Source: Halomonas litopenaei
GTDB lineage: Bacteria; Pseudomonadota; Gammaproteobacteria; Pseudomonadales; Halomonadaceae
Reading direction: 5' to 3'
Length of the DNA: 64,000 nt
NCBI RefSeq assembly: GCF_017303055.1
Contig: NZ_JAEKJT010000008.1
Location: 1 to 64,000 of the forward strand
Shown here one piece after another: positions 48,124 through 56,213 of the stretch. Under the pieces are notes generated by a model. That model made no database searches. It was not told the DNA's origin and was given only the letters and a program-made list of their open reading frames with translations. Positions within the stretch are counted from its first letter, which is position 1; each line of letters starts with the position of its first letter. The position numbers were made by a program, and so were the translations under genes.

Positions 48124-49314
48124 ATGGAGAAATTCTGTTTAGCGGGTATCGTGAAGGACGAGGCCGATTACATCATTGAATGGATAGCCTGGCATCAGTT
48201 AGCCGGGTTCAATAATATTATTTTGGCTGATAATTCTTCCACCGACGGTACAAGGTCGCTACTTGAGGCTCTTGAGACGATAGGTGTCGTCCGTGTTATA
48301 TATCAACCTAGTGTTGCTGGCAATACCCAAGTACACGCCTATAATAAGGCGCTGGAGATCGCATTAGGTAGATATGAGTACGTGATGTTTCTTGATGCGG
48401 ACGAATTCTTAGTCCACGAAAGCCAGAGGCATGGAGAAGAGCGGAGATTGCTCGAGGAGCTGGTTGCATCTGGCGATGTTGGTAGTATAAGTGTTAATTG
48501 GCGCTGTTTCGGTTCCGGTGGCCATGAAAGTAAGTCTCCAGAACCTGTTCTGAAACGTTTTACTCACTGCTCAGACAGTCCAGACTTTGCAGCAGATCGG
48601 CATGTAAAGAGCATGATTAAGGTCAATCATGTTCAGCAGGCAGGTATTCATACATCTTTGCTTATATCTGACCTCAGATATATTGATTGCGCTGGTGAGG
48701 ATGTGTTGGATTTTTCGGATCGTCCTGATATTGGGGGAAAGCCTGATCCTCGAAGTGGTAAGACCGATTCTATTAGGCAGGGTCCGTTGCGGGTGCACCA
48801 TTATGTGGTTAAGAGCAAGGAAGAGTACTTGCTTAAATGTCAGCGTGGGACTGCAACAAGGGCTGGAACTCCTTCTCGTGGAGATAAGTACTTTAACTAT
48901 CATGATGTTAATGGGGCAAAGTTTCTATTTGAACCGGGGAAATTGAGCCGCCTTGAACGTGAAATGTCTGCTTTCAAGCAGCGGCTTAACAACGAGACGC
49001 CATTTGGTCGCTCCTTGACAGGCACAGTGGGAGTATCAAACGCCAAGAGTGTGATCGGTTGGATCACTGATGACACAGGGTATGCGAAAGATCTTTTTGT
49101 GAACATATTTGTCAATGGCGCGCATGTGGCACGTGTTTCGGCTGACATGTTTCGTCCTGATCTACTACAGTCGGGTAAATCTGCTGACGGCTACTGCGGC
49201 TTTCGCTGGACCCATCCCTGCTTACTTGGGTGTGGAGATCGGGTTACCGTCGAACCTCATGCCAACATGTCGAAGCTGGCAGGCTGTAGTGACGTAGTTA
49301 TTGGCGATGACTGA
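48124..49314 (+). CDS. GT92-like/GT2-fold glycosyltransferase with C-terminal beta module
   Basis: 396 residues. The opening KDEADYIIEWIAWHQLAGF, followed by ILADNSSTDGT and MFLDADEFLVHES (DxD-type metal site), is characteristic of the Glyco_tranf_2_4/GT92 group. VHHYVVKSKEEYLLKCQRG is the usual later motif of that group. From about residue 295 the protein carries a beta-rich module (SVIGWITDD, LFVNIFVNGAHVARVSADMF, CGFRW, CGDRVTV) that matches the C-termini of the proteins before and after it. Soluble and cytoplasmic. It starts 1 nt after the upstream stop, so the two are coupled. Donor and acceptor are unknown. Confidence 0.82.
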   Translation: MEKFCLAGIVKDEADYIIEWIAWHQLAGFNNIILADNSSTDGTRSLLEALETIGVVRVIYQPSVAGNTQVHAYNKALEIALGRYEYVMFLDADEFLVHESQRHGEERRLLEELVASGDVGSISVNWRCFGSGGHESKSPEPVLKRFTHCSDSPDFAADRHVKSMIKVNHVQQAGIHTSLLISDLRYIDCAGEDVLDFSDRPDIGGKPDPRSGKTDSIRQGPLRVHHYVVKSKEEYLLKCQRGTATRAGTPSRGDKYFNYHDVNGAKFLFEPGKLSRLEREMSAFKQRLNNETPFGRSLTGTVGVSNAKSVIGWITDDTGYAKDLFVNIFVNGAHVARVSADMFRPDLLQSGKSADGYCGFRWTHPCLLGCGDRVTVEPHANMSKLAGCSDVVIGDD

Positions 49315-49405
49315 ATATTTTATAAGGACGGTCAATACTGACAAATTCATGTTCATCGTTTTGATACTGATGATAGGCGGTATGACTATTTCCGGTTGCC
49401 GGTGA

Positions 49406-50449
49406 ATGTCACGTTACCTCCTCAATGGCATAATGTGTGCTGTTTTACGCTGCATGAGAAAATACTTCGTATTCAGAGAGGTGGCTGTGAGCCCGTTATT
49501 TTTTATTCACATACCAAAGACGGCAGGGACTAGCTTTCGTTTAGGGATGCAGCAGGCTCTTGGTGAACAGTCAATTATATATGATTATGGTTCGCATTCG
49601 TTGACTACGCACCCACTAGTTCGTGAGTTTATTTATGAAGGACGTGAGGATGCGTGGCAGTTTTATCGGGGGTGTCTCGATATACAGGCTAAGGTTGTGG
49701 CTGGCCACGTTGAAGCCACCAAATACATTCCTGTCTTCGGGGCGACTCAGGCCTTGACGTTTCTTCGTGAGCCCCTCCAACGAGCCGCCTCTGAATACTG
49801 GCATTTTCAGCGACATGATCGGTATAAGGGATCCTTTTCTGAGTTCATTCGCTTGCATAGTTTTGTCAATCGACAGAAGACGATCCTTAACGGTGTAGAT
49901 CCTGAAGCGTTGGGGGTTATCGGATTGACAGAGCGATATTCCGAAAGTCTTGAACTGATAAATACCCGCTACGATATAGATATCCCCCCTAAGGAGGCTA
50001 ACCTTTCTAGTCGTCAGTTAGGAGCACGTCATGAGATTGAGCCCAAGGATGAGCGAGATTTCTATCAGATAAATGCGCAGGAGGTAGAACTCTATCAGCA
50101 CTGTTGCAAACTATTCGACATGCGTATGGAACTTTACCGGCGTAACCTGCGCTATTCCCATTGTAAGATGACTTGTTGTAATACAGAGAGCGTATCAGGT
50201 TGGGCTTGGTGGGAGACGGACGCGGATGACCCCGTGGTGATTGATGTTTTGGTCAATGGCGAGCGAGCGGTTACGGTGCCTGCTATGCAGCCTTGTGATG
50301 ACGTGCAGAACTGGTTAGCACCGAGAAGCGGTTGTGTAGGGTTCAAGGTGGCGATCAAGTTATCAGCGGGTGATGAAGTGCAGTGTCGAGTCGCAGATAC
50401 CGGTCAATGTTTCCCCATCGAACCTTACCGAATAGCGGCACCACATTGA
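49406..50449 (+). CDS. Sulfotransferase family 2 protein with C-terminal beta module
   Basis: PAPS-dependent sulfotransferase of the heparan-sulfate 2-O-sulfotransferase-like group. The 5'-phosphosulfate loop is FFIHIPKTAGTSFR and the 3'-phosphate motif TFLREPLQRAASEYWHF has the expected R-x-P-x-x-R-x-x-S spacing. A conserved VVAGHVE lies between them. The C-terminal roughly 95 residues (VSGWAWWETDADDPVVIDVL, VNGERAVTVPA, VGFKV, GDEVQCRV) are the module shared with the two preceding proteins. The span given is the longest frame (347 residues). GTG 49487, with AGAGAGG 5 nt before it, is the likelier start because the family begins just before FFIHIPKTAG. Predicted to sulfate the capsule glycan with PAPS from CysD/CysNC. 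Confidence 0.85.
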   Translation: MSRYLLNGIMCAVLRCMRKYFVFREVAVSPLFFIHIPKTAGTSFRLGMQQALGEQSIIYDYGSHSLTTHPLVREFIYEGREDAWQFYRGCLDIQAKVVAGHVEATKYIPVFGATQALTFLREPLQRAASEYWHFQRHDRYKGSFSEFIRLHSFVNRQKTILNGVDPEALGVIGLTERYSESLELINTRYDIDIPPKEANLSSRQLGARHEIEPKDERDFYQINAQEVELYQHCCKLFDMRMELYRRNLRYSHCKMTCCNTESVSGWAWWETDADDPVVIDVLVNGERAVTVPAMQPCDDVQNWLAPRSGCVGFKVAIKLSAGDEVQCRVADTGQCFPIEPYRIAAPH

Positions 50450-50488
50450 CGTGGAGCATAAGACTATCTGCAGACTTGAGCACGCAGC

Positions 50489-53296
50489 ATGAGTGAGGAT
50501 AGTACGTCTTCGGTGGTGTTACGACTTCTTGAGCGAGCGAACTTTATCGTCCACCCTCAGCGGTATTGGCGGCCTTGGAGTGGTTTGGGAAAGCTCGGGA
50601 ACGGTCGTCTCGACTGGCAATGGGAGGCTCTGGATGATGATCCCCAGTTTCTTCAGCGCAGGCACTTGCCCCTTCCCGGGTGGCATATGGTTGAACTCGA
50701 CCTGGACCATGATCAGCGGCACGCGCTAGTACGTCTGTATTTTGATACTGGTAGTGGCTTCAGTGAAGAGGAGTCACTCGTAGTGCCCTTGCGAAACGGG
50801 CGCATCAGTAAGCGTCTCGTGTATGTCAAAGGATGGCTGAAACGCCTACGCTTTGATCCTCTTGATTCGCCTGGTCGCTTTGCCGTCAGACATTTTCGTA
50901 TCGTCTGGCTGACACCCTGGTTTGCCCATGATCGTCTGAGTCAGCGACTGGTGAACATGCATCATCGTTGGCGAAATGTCCCACGGGCAAGTGTGATACA
51001 AGGCTGTCGTCAGCGCGCCAGGTTGGAGCGGCGGCACTGGCGTGAATTGGCTTTGGCTGACTACGAAGAGACGTTTGAGTGGATGTGTTCGGGTCAAAGC
51101 TATCCCCAGTGGTTACGCGAACGTGGCTGGGAGGAGGCGTGGGAGCGTCTAGACGAGCAGGATACTAGCGTATCTTCTTGGCCTGTTGGGCCAGTGATTT
51201 CTCCTGTTCATCGTGTTGTGGCTCGGTCCGCCACGCTAATGGGTGAGGGCAACCTATATGACCTCGAAAGGGTGGATGGACGGGCGGAAAGGCGGGATGA
51301 AGAGACGGTCAGGCAGCAAGATGCCCATCCTCCACTGCCAGCGCGTGAGGCGGTAAAGGCTGGAGAGGTCATCTATCGCCAGAATTGGCGGACGACCAGC
51401 CGACAGGCCGATTTTGGGGAAATTCGCGCCGGTACCGAGGGGCTCCGTGGCTCCCGCGCACGTGATCGTTCAAGAACCCGTCAGTCGAAAAGGAAGGCGG
51501 GGGGGGCGCGATCTCGCGATGACAGTCGCAGTCGACAGCGGGTGATGCTGGAGCACAAGAGATCGTTTGGGCGTATGGATGTTCAGGGGGAGTCGCGGTT
51601 GGTCCGTTCACAGGCCGGCCCCAGGTTCTCCGCTCGGGACGTGCCTGGTGCGGCCCAGGCAGCCGACGCCCATAGAGTCTGTCACCCTACGACACCGCAG
51701 GTGTCGATTCTGGTTCCCGTCCACGACCCCGTGCCGGCTCATCTGCGTCAATGCCTTGAATCGGTACTGGGGCAGGACAGCCCCCATTGGCAGCTGTGCC
51801 TGGTAGATGATGCTTCCCAGGACCCTCAGGTGATTGCCCTGCTTGAGGAGTTTGCTGCAAGGGACAACAGAATCGAGCTCGCACGCCTCGAGCAGCATGG
51901 GCACGTATGCGCAGCCAGCAACAAGGCGCTATCCATGGCCAAGGGGCAGTACATCGCCTTGTTAGACCATGATGACATGCTATCGCCGTGCGCCTTGAGC
52001 TATGTGCTTGAGGCTACCAGCCTGTTTCCCGCGCCACTGCTCATGTATAGCGATGAAGACAAGATCGACTCCCGTGGCTATCGCTGCGAACCACACTTCA
52101 AACCAGGGTATAACCCAGACCTGCTGTTGGCACAGAACTACATCGCTCACTTGTGTGTGTTTGATATCGAACTGGTACGTCAACTTGGGGGCTTCCGCCC
52201 TGGCTTCGAGGGTAGCCAGGATCATGATCTTGCGTTGAGGGTGTGTGCTGCGGCGGATCCTGATCGCGTCGTCCATATCCCACGCGTGCTTTATCACTGG
52301 CGTGCTTCTCCCGGCTCTACGGCCTTGTGCAGCGACGCCAAGCAGTACGCCTTCGATGCCGGACTGCGCGCCGTGGCAGACCATTTGCAACAGGCCCGCA
52401 GCGGGGCTGAGGTAGAACCAGGGCCGTTGCCCCATACCTACCGAGTTCGCTGGCCGTTGCCTGACCCTCTACCATTGGTCAGCCTGCTGGTTCCCACCAA
52501 GGATCGTATCGATCTGTTGGCGCCCTGCGTTGAAGCGATTCTCTCGCGCACCCGTTATCCGCACTTCGAACTGCTGATTCTCGATAATGACACTCGCTGT
52601 CCAGAAACGCTGGCATACCTCAAAACCGTCGCTGAGGCGGATAAGCGTGTCAGAGTAGTGGCGTGGAACCACCCGTTCAATTATTCGGGAATCAATAACT
52701 TTGGCGCCCGCCATGCTCGGGGCGAGTTGCTCGGTCTACTCAATAACGATATCGAGCCGATCAACGAAGATTGGCTAGATGAGATGGTACGTCACGCGGT
52801 GAGGCCAGATATCGGCTGTGTCGGTGCCAAGCTCTACTATCCCAACGACACGATCCAGCATGCGGGCGTTGTACTTGGCATAGGGGGAGTGGCTGGGCAT
52901 GCCCACAAGTATTTCAGTCGTCACGCTAACGGTTACTTTTCGCGGTTGATGCTGGCTCAGAACTATTCTGCGGTGACGGGGGCCTGCCTGCTCGTTCGAA
53001 AGTCGCTGTTTGATCAGGTAGGCGGACTGGATGAGCGCCACTTGCCTATCGCCTTCAATGATGTCGACTTTTGTTTGCGAGTCCGCGCTGCCGGTTATCG
53101 CAATGTATGGACGCCGTATGCCGAGCTGTACCACCACGAGTCTGAGTCTCGTGGTGCCGATGACAACGCCAGCAAGCGGGCCAGAGCCAGTGGTGAGGTG
53201 CTGTATATGCGCAGCACCTGGAAAGAGCAGCTCGATCATGACCCCGCCTATAACCCCAACCTGACCCTGGTTCATGAAGACTTCTCTTTACGCTGA
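50489..53296 (+). CDS. Second giant bifunctional glycosyltransferase, two GT2 domains
   Basis: 935 residues, paralogous to the 44232 product. One N-terminal module (about 48-140) has DDPQF, LYFDTGSGFSEEES and LRFDPLDSPGRFAVR. A 150-residue Arg/Trp-rich region follows, then a linker very rich in Arg, Ser, Lys and Asp (about 315-360). GT2 domain 1 starts near 404 (QVSILVPVHD), with CLVDDASQ and DHDDM. GT2 domain 2 starts near 662 (LVSLLVPTKD), with ILDNDT, GLLNNDIEP and FNDVDFCLRV. The last 550 residues align throughout with the other giant, including NDTIQHAGVVLGIGGVAGH. The gene is more GC-rich than its paralogue. Two transfer activities are likely; sugars unknown. It overlaps the next gene by 23 nt. 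Confidence 0.88.
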   Translation: MSEDSTSSVVLRLLERANFIVHPQRYWRPWSGLGKLGNGRLDWQWEALDDDPQFLQRRHLPLPGWHMVELDLDHDQRHALVRLYFDTGSGFSEEESLVVPLRNGRISKRLVYVKGWLKRLRFDPLDSPGRFAVRHFRIVWLTPWFAHDRLSQRLVNMHHRWRNVPRASVIQGCRQRARLERRHWRELALADYEETFEWMCSGQSYPQWLRERGWEEAWERLDEQDTSVSSWPVGPVISPVHRVVARSATLMGEGNLYDLERVDGRAERRDEETVRQQDAHPPLPAREAVKAGEVIYRQNWRTTSRQADFGEIRAGTEGLRGSRARDRSRTRQSKRKAGGARSRDDSRSRQRVMLEHKRSFGRMDVQGESRLVRSQAGPRFSARDVPGAAQAADAHRVCHPTTPQVSILVPVHDPVPAHLRQCLESVLGQDSPHWQLCLVDDASQDPQVIALLEEFAARDNRIELARLEQHGHVCAASNKALSMAKGQYIALLDHDDMLSPCALSYVLEATSLFPAPLLMYSDEDKIDSRGYRCEPHFKPGYNPDLLLAQNYIAHLCVFDIELVRQLGGFRPGFEGSQDHDLALRVCAAADPDRVVHIPRVLYHWRASPGSTALCSDAKQYAFDAGLRAVADHLQQARSGAEVEPGPLPHTYRVRWPLPDPLPLVSLLVPTKDRIDLLAPCVEAILSRTRYPHFELLILDNDTRCPETLAYLKTVAEADKRVRVVAWNHPFNYSGINNFGARHARGELLGLLNNDIEPINEDWLDEMVRHAVRPDIGCVGAKLYYPNDTIQHAGVVLGIGGVAGHAHKYFSRHANGYFSRLMLAQNYSAVTGACLLVRKSLFDQVGGLDERHLPIAFNDVDFCLRVRAAGYRNVWTPYAELYHHESESRGADDNASKRARASGEVLYMRSTWKEQLDHDPAYNPNLTLVHEDFSLR

Positions 53297-54494
53297 TAGT
53301 GGCCGTATCGGGGCGCTGGGCGATGTCAGGCGAGACACTGGGCACGTTGGCTGTCGTGGCATTTCCTGCTGGAGCTTTTCTGGGGGGGGAACCCAGCGTG
53401 TGAAAGCTGATGATCTGAAAGGCGCAGTCGGACGGCGCCATGCAACGGGAAGCCTGAGCGCCGCCCGAGCAAGATGGCTATTGCTTAGCGATGGTGCGCT
53501 GCCCACTGAGGATATCTACTTTATGGCGACGGCGGCGCCCGGGTTGCGCAAGGCCGGCGCCAACGTGACTCGATTGAATACTCGACGATGGGTGACCCCC
53601 AGACTATGTTGGCCTTGGCTCGGGCGCCTGTTGTCCGGGGCACAGGTCATTGTCTGCAGAAGTCTGCCTCGCCCCTGGCTTGAGCTGCTCGAGTCGCAGC
53701 GTGGCCTTTTGGCGAGTCTGCATTATCTGCTGGACGATGACATCGGGGCAGCCGCGGAGGATGCCAGCCTACCGCCGCCCTATCGCGAGCGTATGGCCTT
53801 GCTGTCCCGCTATTGCGTGCCACGGCTATTGGCCCTGGCTGATGAAGTCGTGGTGGCAAGTGAACGGTTGGCCCGTCGTCTCAGTAGCCACCACGGGACG
53901 GTGACGGTGTTGACGCCGGCTCTAGGCTCATTGCCTGGCGCGGCGACTCCGCTGCCGGGTGACGGGCAGTGGCGGCTGGGATATCACGGTACCCGAGCCC
54001 ACCGAGAGGACCTTGCAAAGATCAGCCCAGCCCTCGTCAATGTCTTGTCGTCGTTTGACAGCGCCTCGCTGGAGGTGGCGATGGGGGCATTTACCCCTGA
54101 ACCGCTGCGCGACCATAAGCAGGTCATGATCCTTGCACCCATGGAATGGCATGCCTATCGGCGACGGCTCGGCCAGACGCGCCTGCACGTAGGGCTTGCT
54201 CCGCTGTGGCCATCAGCCTTTAACAGCGCCAAGTCACACCTCAAGTTTCTCGAGATTGCTCGCATTGGAGGGGTCGGTGTCTACAGCCGCCGTTCGCCAT
54301 ATCAAGAGATCGTCGATGATGGCGTGGATGGTGTGCTGGTAGATGATGATGGTCTCGCCTGGCAGGAAGCCCTGGAGCGGTTGCTGACGTCCCCTGAACA
54401 GATGCAGGTCATGGCTAGGCGTGCCTTGGAAAAGGCCGCGGATATAGGTAACCCGGCGAGGCACGAAGCCTTTTGGCGCGAGCGACAATGCTAG
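53274..54494 (+). CDS. GT4-like glycosyltransferase
   Basis: Up to 406 residues, GT-B type. The C-terminal half has the donor-site pattern HLKFLEIARIGGVGVYSR followed by YQEIVDDGVDGVLVDDD, as in group 1/4 glycosyltransferases. The N-terminal half has a Rossmann-like start (RWLLLSDGALPTEDIYF) and HYLLDDDIGAA. The first 40 residues after ATG 53274 are not family-like. A GTG at 53400, preceded by a G-run, may be the true start. It is the last gene of the plus-strand capsule locus and faces the convergent PKS operon. No membrane helix. Donor and acceptor unknown. Confidence 0.75.
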   Translation: MKTSLYADSGRIGALGDVRRDTGHVGCRGISCWSFSGGGTQRVKADDLKGAVGRRHATGSLSAARARWLLLSDGALPTEDIYFMATAAPGLRKAGANVTRLNTRRWVTPRLCWPWLGRLLSGAQVIVCRSLPRPWLELLESQRGLLASLHYLLDDDIGAAAEDASLPPPYRERMALLSRYCVPRLLALADEVVVASERLARRLSSHHGTVTVLTPALGSLPGAATPLPGDGQWRLGYHGTRAHREDLAKISPALVNVLSSFDSASLEVAMGAFTPEPLRDHKQVMILAPMEWHAYRRRLGQTRLHVGLAPLWPSAFNSAKSHLKFLEIARIGGVGVYSRRSPYQEIVDDGVDGVLVDDDGLAWQEALERLLTSPEQMQVMARRALEKAADIGNPARHEAFWRERQC

Positions 54495-54526
54495 GAAAGT
54501 GTTTGCAATACTCAAGGCTTGCCTGA

Positions 54527-54690
54527 CTAGGGCTTGTACGAAAAGTGCCTGCGCTTGGTGATACGGCGTTAAAAATCGGCTGGTACGCCAGCCCGGTCAA
54601 AATGCTCATTTACACCTCGTAAACTGCGCTTTCTCACCAATTTTTGCCTTGTCTAACCTTCGCTCGTCGACTTTTCGGACAAAGCCTAGG
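54527..54690. mobile_element. MITE-like element with about 20-bp terminal inverted repeats
   Basis: The left end CTAGGGCTTGTACGAAAAGT (54527-54546) and the reverse complement of the right end (54670-54690), CCTAGGCTTTGTCCGAAAAGT, match at about 17 of 20 positions. The inside continues the imperfect palindrome (TTAAAAATCGG against AAAAATTGG; TTTACACCTCGTAAA at the centre). At 164 bp it has no coding capacity. This fits a non-autonomous miniature transposon or large repeat hairpin. Similar sequences are, from memory, common in halophilic gammaproteobacteria. No second copy lies in the window. Confidence 0.6.
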
Positions 54691-54703
54691 AAGCTCACTT
54701 CAA

Positions 54704-54774
54704 TCTCTCTTCTCTCTTCTCTCTTCTCTCTTTTTCCCTCCCCTCGCTTTCTCCCCCTTTCTTCTCTCTCCTCT
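54704..54774. repeat. Polypyrimidine tract with 7-bp microsatellite
   Basis: 71 nt containing a single purine (G at 54746). The first 28 nt are four perfect copies of TCTCTCT. The mirror-like C/T composition could form triplex DNA, and as RNA on the minus strand it would be a purine-rich tract just downstream of the oxoamine synthase gene. Confidence 0.85.
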
Positions 54775-54905
54775 ACTGCTTCTCCCTACGTTGATGGTTC
54801 CCCATTCACGCTGTTGCTGCTCACAGGCTTGGGTGGCTTCTTTGTTGGATCATTTTGGTTTTCCGTTGCTGGGACAAAGGTCAGGATCCTTCAATCACTA
54901 CCATT

Positions 54906-56213
54906 TCATGACGATGTCGCCATCAATCTACCCAGCGTTTGCAGGGTGACGTCGATCTGCTCGTGTGTATGTTCGCTACTGACGAAGAAGCGCAGGCGGG
55001 CGCTTCGCTCTGGCACGGCGGGATAGAGAATTGGCTGGACATTGATGCCAGCCTCCAGCAGCCGGTGAGAGAGCTGGGTAGCCTTGGCCGAATCGCCCAG
55101 AATAACGGGAATGATGGCATGGCCTTGGCAATGTCCTGTCTCTAGTCCTAGCGCTCTGCAACCTGCCAGTAGACGCTGAGCGTTGTGCTGCAGGGCGGTG
55201 ACGCGCCACGGCTCCTGCTCAAGAAGCTCGAGCGCGCGAATCGCAGGGGCCCCGAGCTGCGGTGCCAGGCCAACACTGTAAAGGAATCCTGGCGCCAGAT
55301 AGCGCAGGGTGTCGATCAGCGGTTGGCAGCCGGCAATGTAACCACCGCTCGATGCCAGTGCCTTGCTGAGCGTGCCCATCCAGATATCGACCCCGGCGGC
55401 AGCTACGAGGCAATGCTGGTACAGCCCTTGTCCGGTCGCTCCCAACACCCCTAGTGAGTGCGCTTCATCCACCATGAGCCAGCACTGATGGTGACGCTTG
55501 ACGGCAATGAATCGGGTTAGGTCCGGCGTATCACCATCCATCCCGTAGAGCCCTTCGATCACCACCAGTACCCGCTCAAAACGTTGGCGGTGGCGTCGAA
55601 GCAGCTGATCCAGGGCGTCGGGATCATTGTGAGGAAAGCTCATGCGCGTGGCCCCGGATAGCTTGGCGCCGACGAGCACGCTGTTATGGATCAGGCTATC
55701 GTGAACGATGAGATCGCGTGGCCCGACCAACATGGCAATGGTGGACACATTAGTCGCGTGGCCACTGACGAAGGCCAGGGCATCGTCGCTCTGATAGTGC
55801 TGGGCCAGCGCGCTCTCCAGTTTTTGGTGGAACGGCCGTTCGCCGGCCACGATGCGACTGGCGGAAACGGAGGTCCCATAGCGTTCGATAGCGTGACGCG
55901 TCGCGGCGATGACCCTGGAGTCTCCTGCCAGTCCCAGGTAGTCATAGCTGGCAAAGTTGATGACATTGCGGCCCTGTAGCTGACTAATGGCCCCCGCTCT
56001 GGCGTCATGACAGCGGAAGAAGGGGCTGGCGACACCTGCCCCGCTGGCGAGTGAGCGCATCATGCTGATCTGGCGGTAACCTTCCAGCGTGCTGAAGTCG
56101 GTGAGGTCTGGGTGGGCATCCTGGCGGCCAGGCCGCTCGCTGTGGCTCGCATCCTGCCGCCTGGCCTGATCGAGCCATTGTCCCTTGAATGCCTTGCGTT
56201 CGTCAGGCGTCAT
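54906..56213 (-). CDS. Alpha-oxoamine synthase (BioF-like, RkpG/WcbT-like)
   Basis: PLP-dependent acyl transferase of the alpha-oxoamine synthase family (435 residues; BioF is about 384). The family joins an acyl thioester to an amino acid with loss of CO2. The PLP-binding Lys284 lies in GTLSKALASSGGY, the cofactor Asp/His in DEAHSLGVLG (249-258), and the N-terminal core is NFASYDYLGLAGDSRV. About 60 extra residues precede the core. ATG 56213 overlaps the PKS stop (ATGA), so the two are translationally coupled. This suggests that it takes the chain directly from the PKS acyl carrier domain, as serine palmitoyltransferase-like enzymes do with PKS products. The homologous pair rkpA-rkpG works in rhizobial capsule synthesis. 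A biotin role is unlikely here because no bio genes are present. The amino acid used is unknown. Confidence 0.9.
   Translation of the reverse strand: MTPDERKAFKGQWLDQARRQDASHSERPGRQDAHPDLTDFSTLEGYRQISMMRSLASGAGVASPFFRCHDARAGAISQLQGRNVINFASYDYLGLAGDSRVIAATRHAIERYGTSVSASRIVAGERPFHQKLESALAQHYQSDDALAFVSGHATNVSTIAMLVGPRDLIVHDSLIHNSVLVGAKLSGATRMSFPHNDPDALDQLLRRHRQRFERVLVVIEGLYGMDGDTPDLTRFIAVKRHHQCWLMVDEAHSLGVLGATGQGLYQHCLVAAAGVDIWMGTLSKALASSGGYIAGCQPLIDTLRYLAPGFLYSVGLAPQLGAPAIRALELLEQEPWRVTALQHNAQRLLAGCRALGLETGHCQGHAIIPVILGDSAKATQLSHRLLEAGINVQPILYPAVPERSARLRFFVSSEHTHEQIDVTLQTLGRLMATSS

Larger units (their letters stand above)
54495..54905. other. Convergent intergenic region between capsule and PKS operons
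   Basis: No gene. It contains a MITE-like inverted-repeat element (54527-54690) and, right after it, a polypyrimidine tract (54704-54774). The rest is unremarkable. No standard intrinsic terminator was seen for either operon, although the element could fold and serve as one. Confidence 0.7.

Noticed and set aside
54906..56213. Assignment as biotin-synthesis BioF
   Set aside because: No bio genes nearby, a 60-residue N-terminal extension, and start-stop overlap with the PKS favour a PKS-linked alpha-oxoamine synthase.
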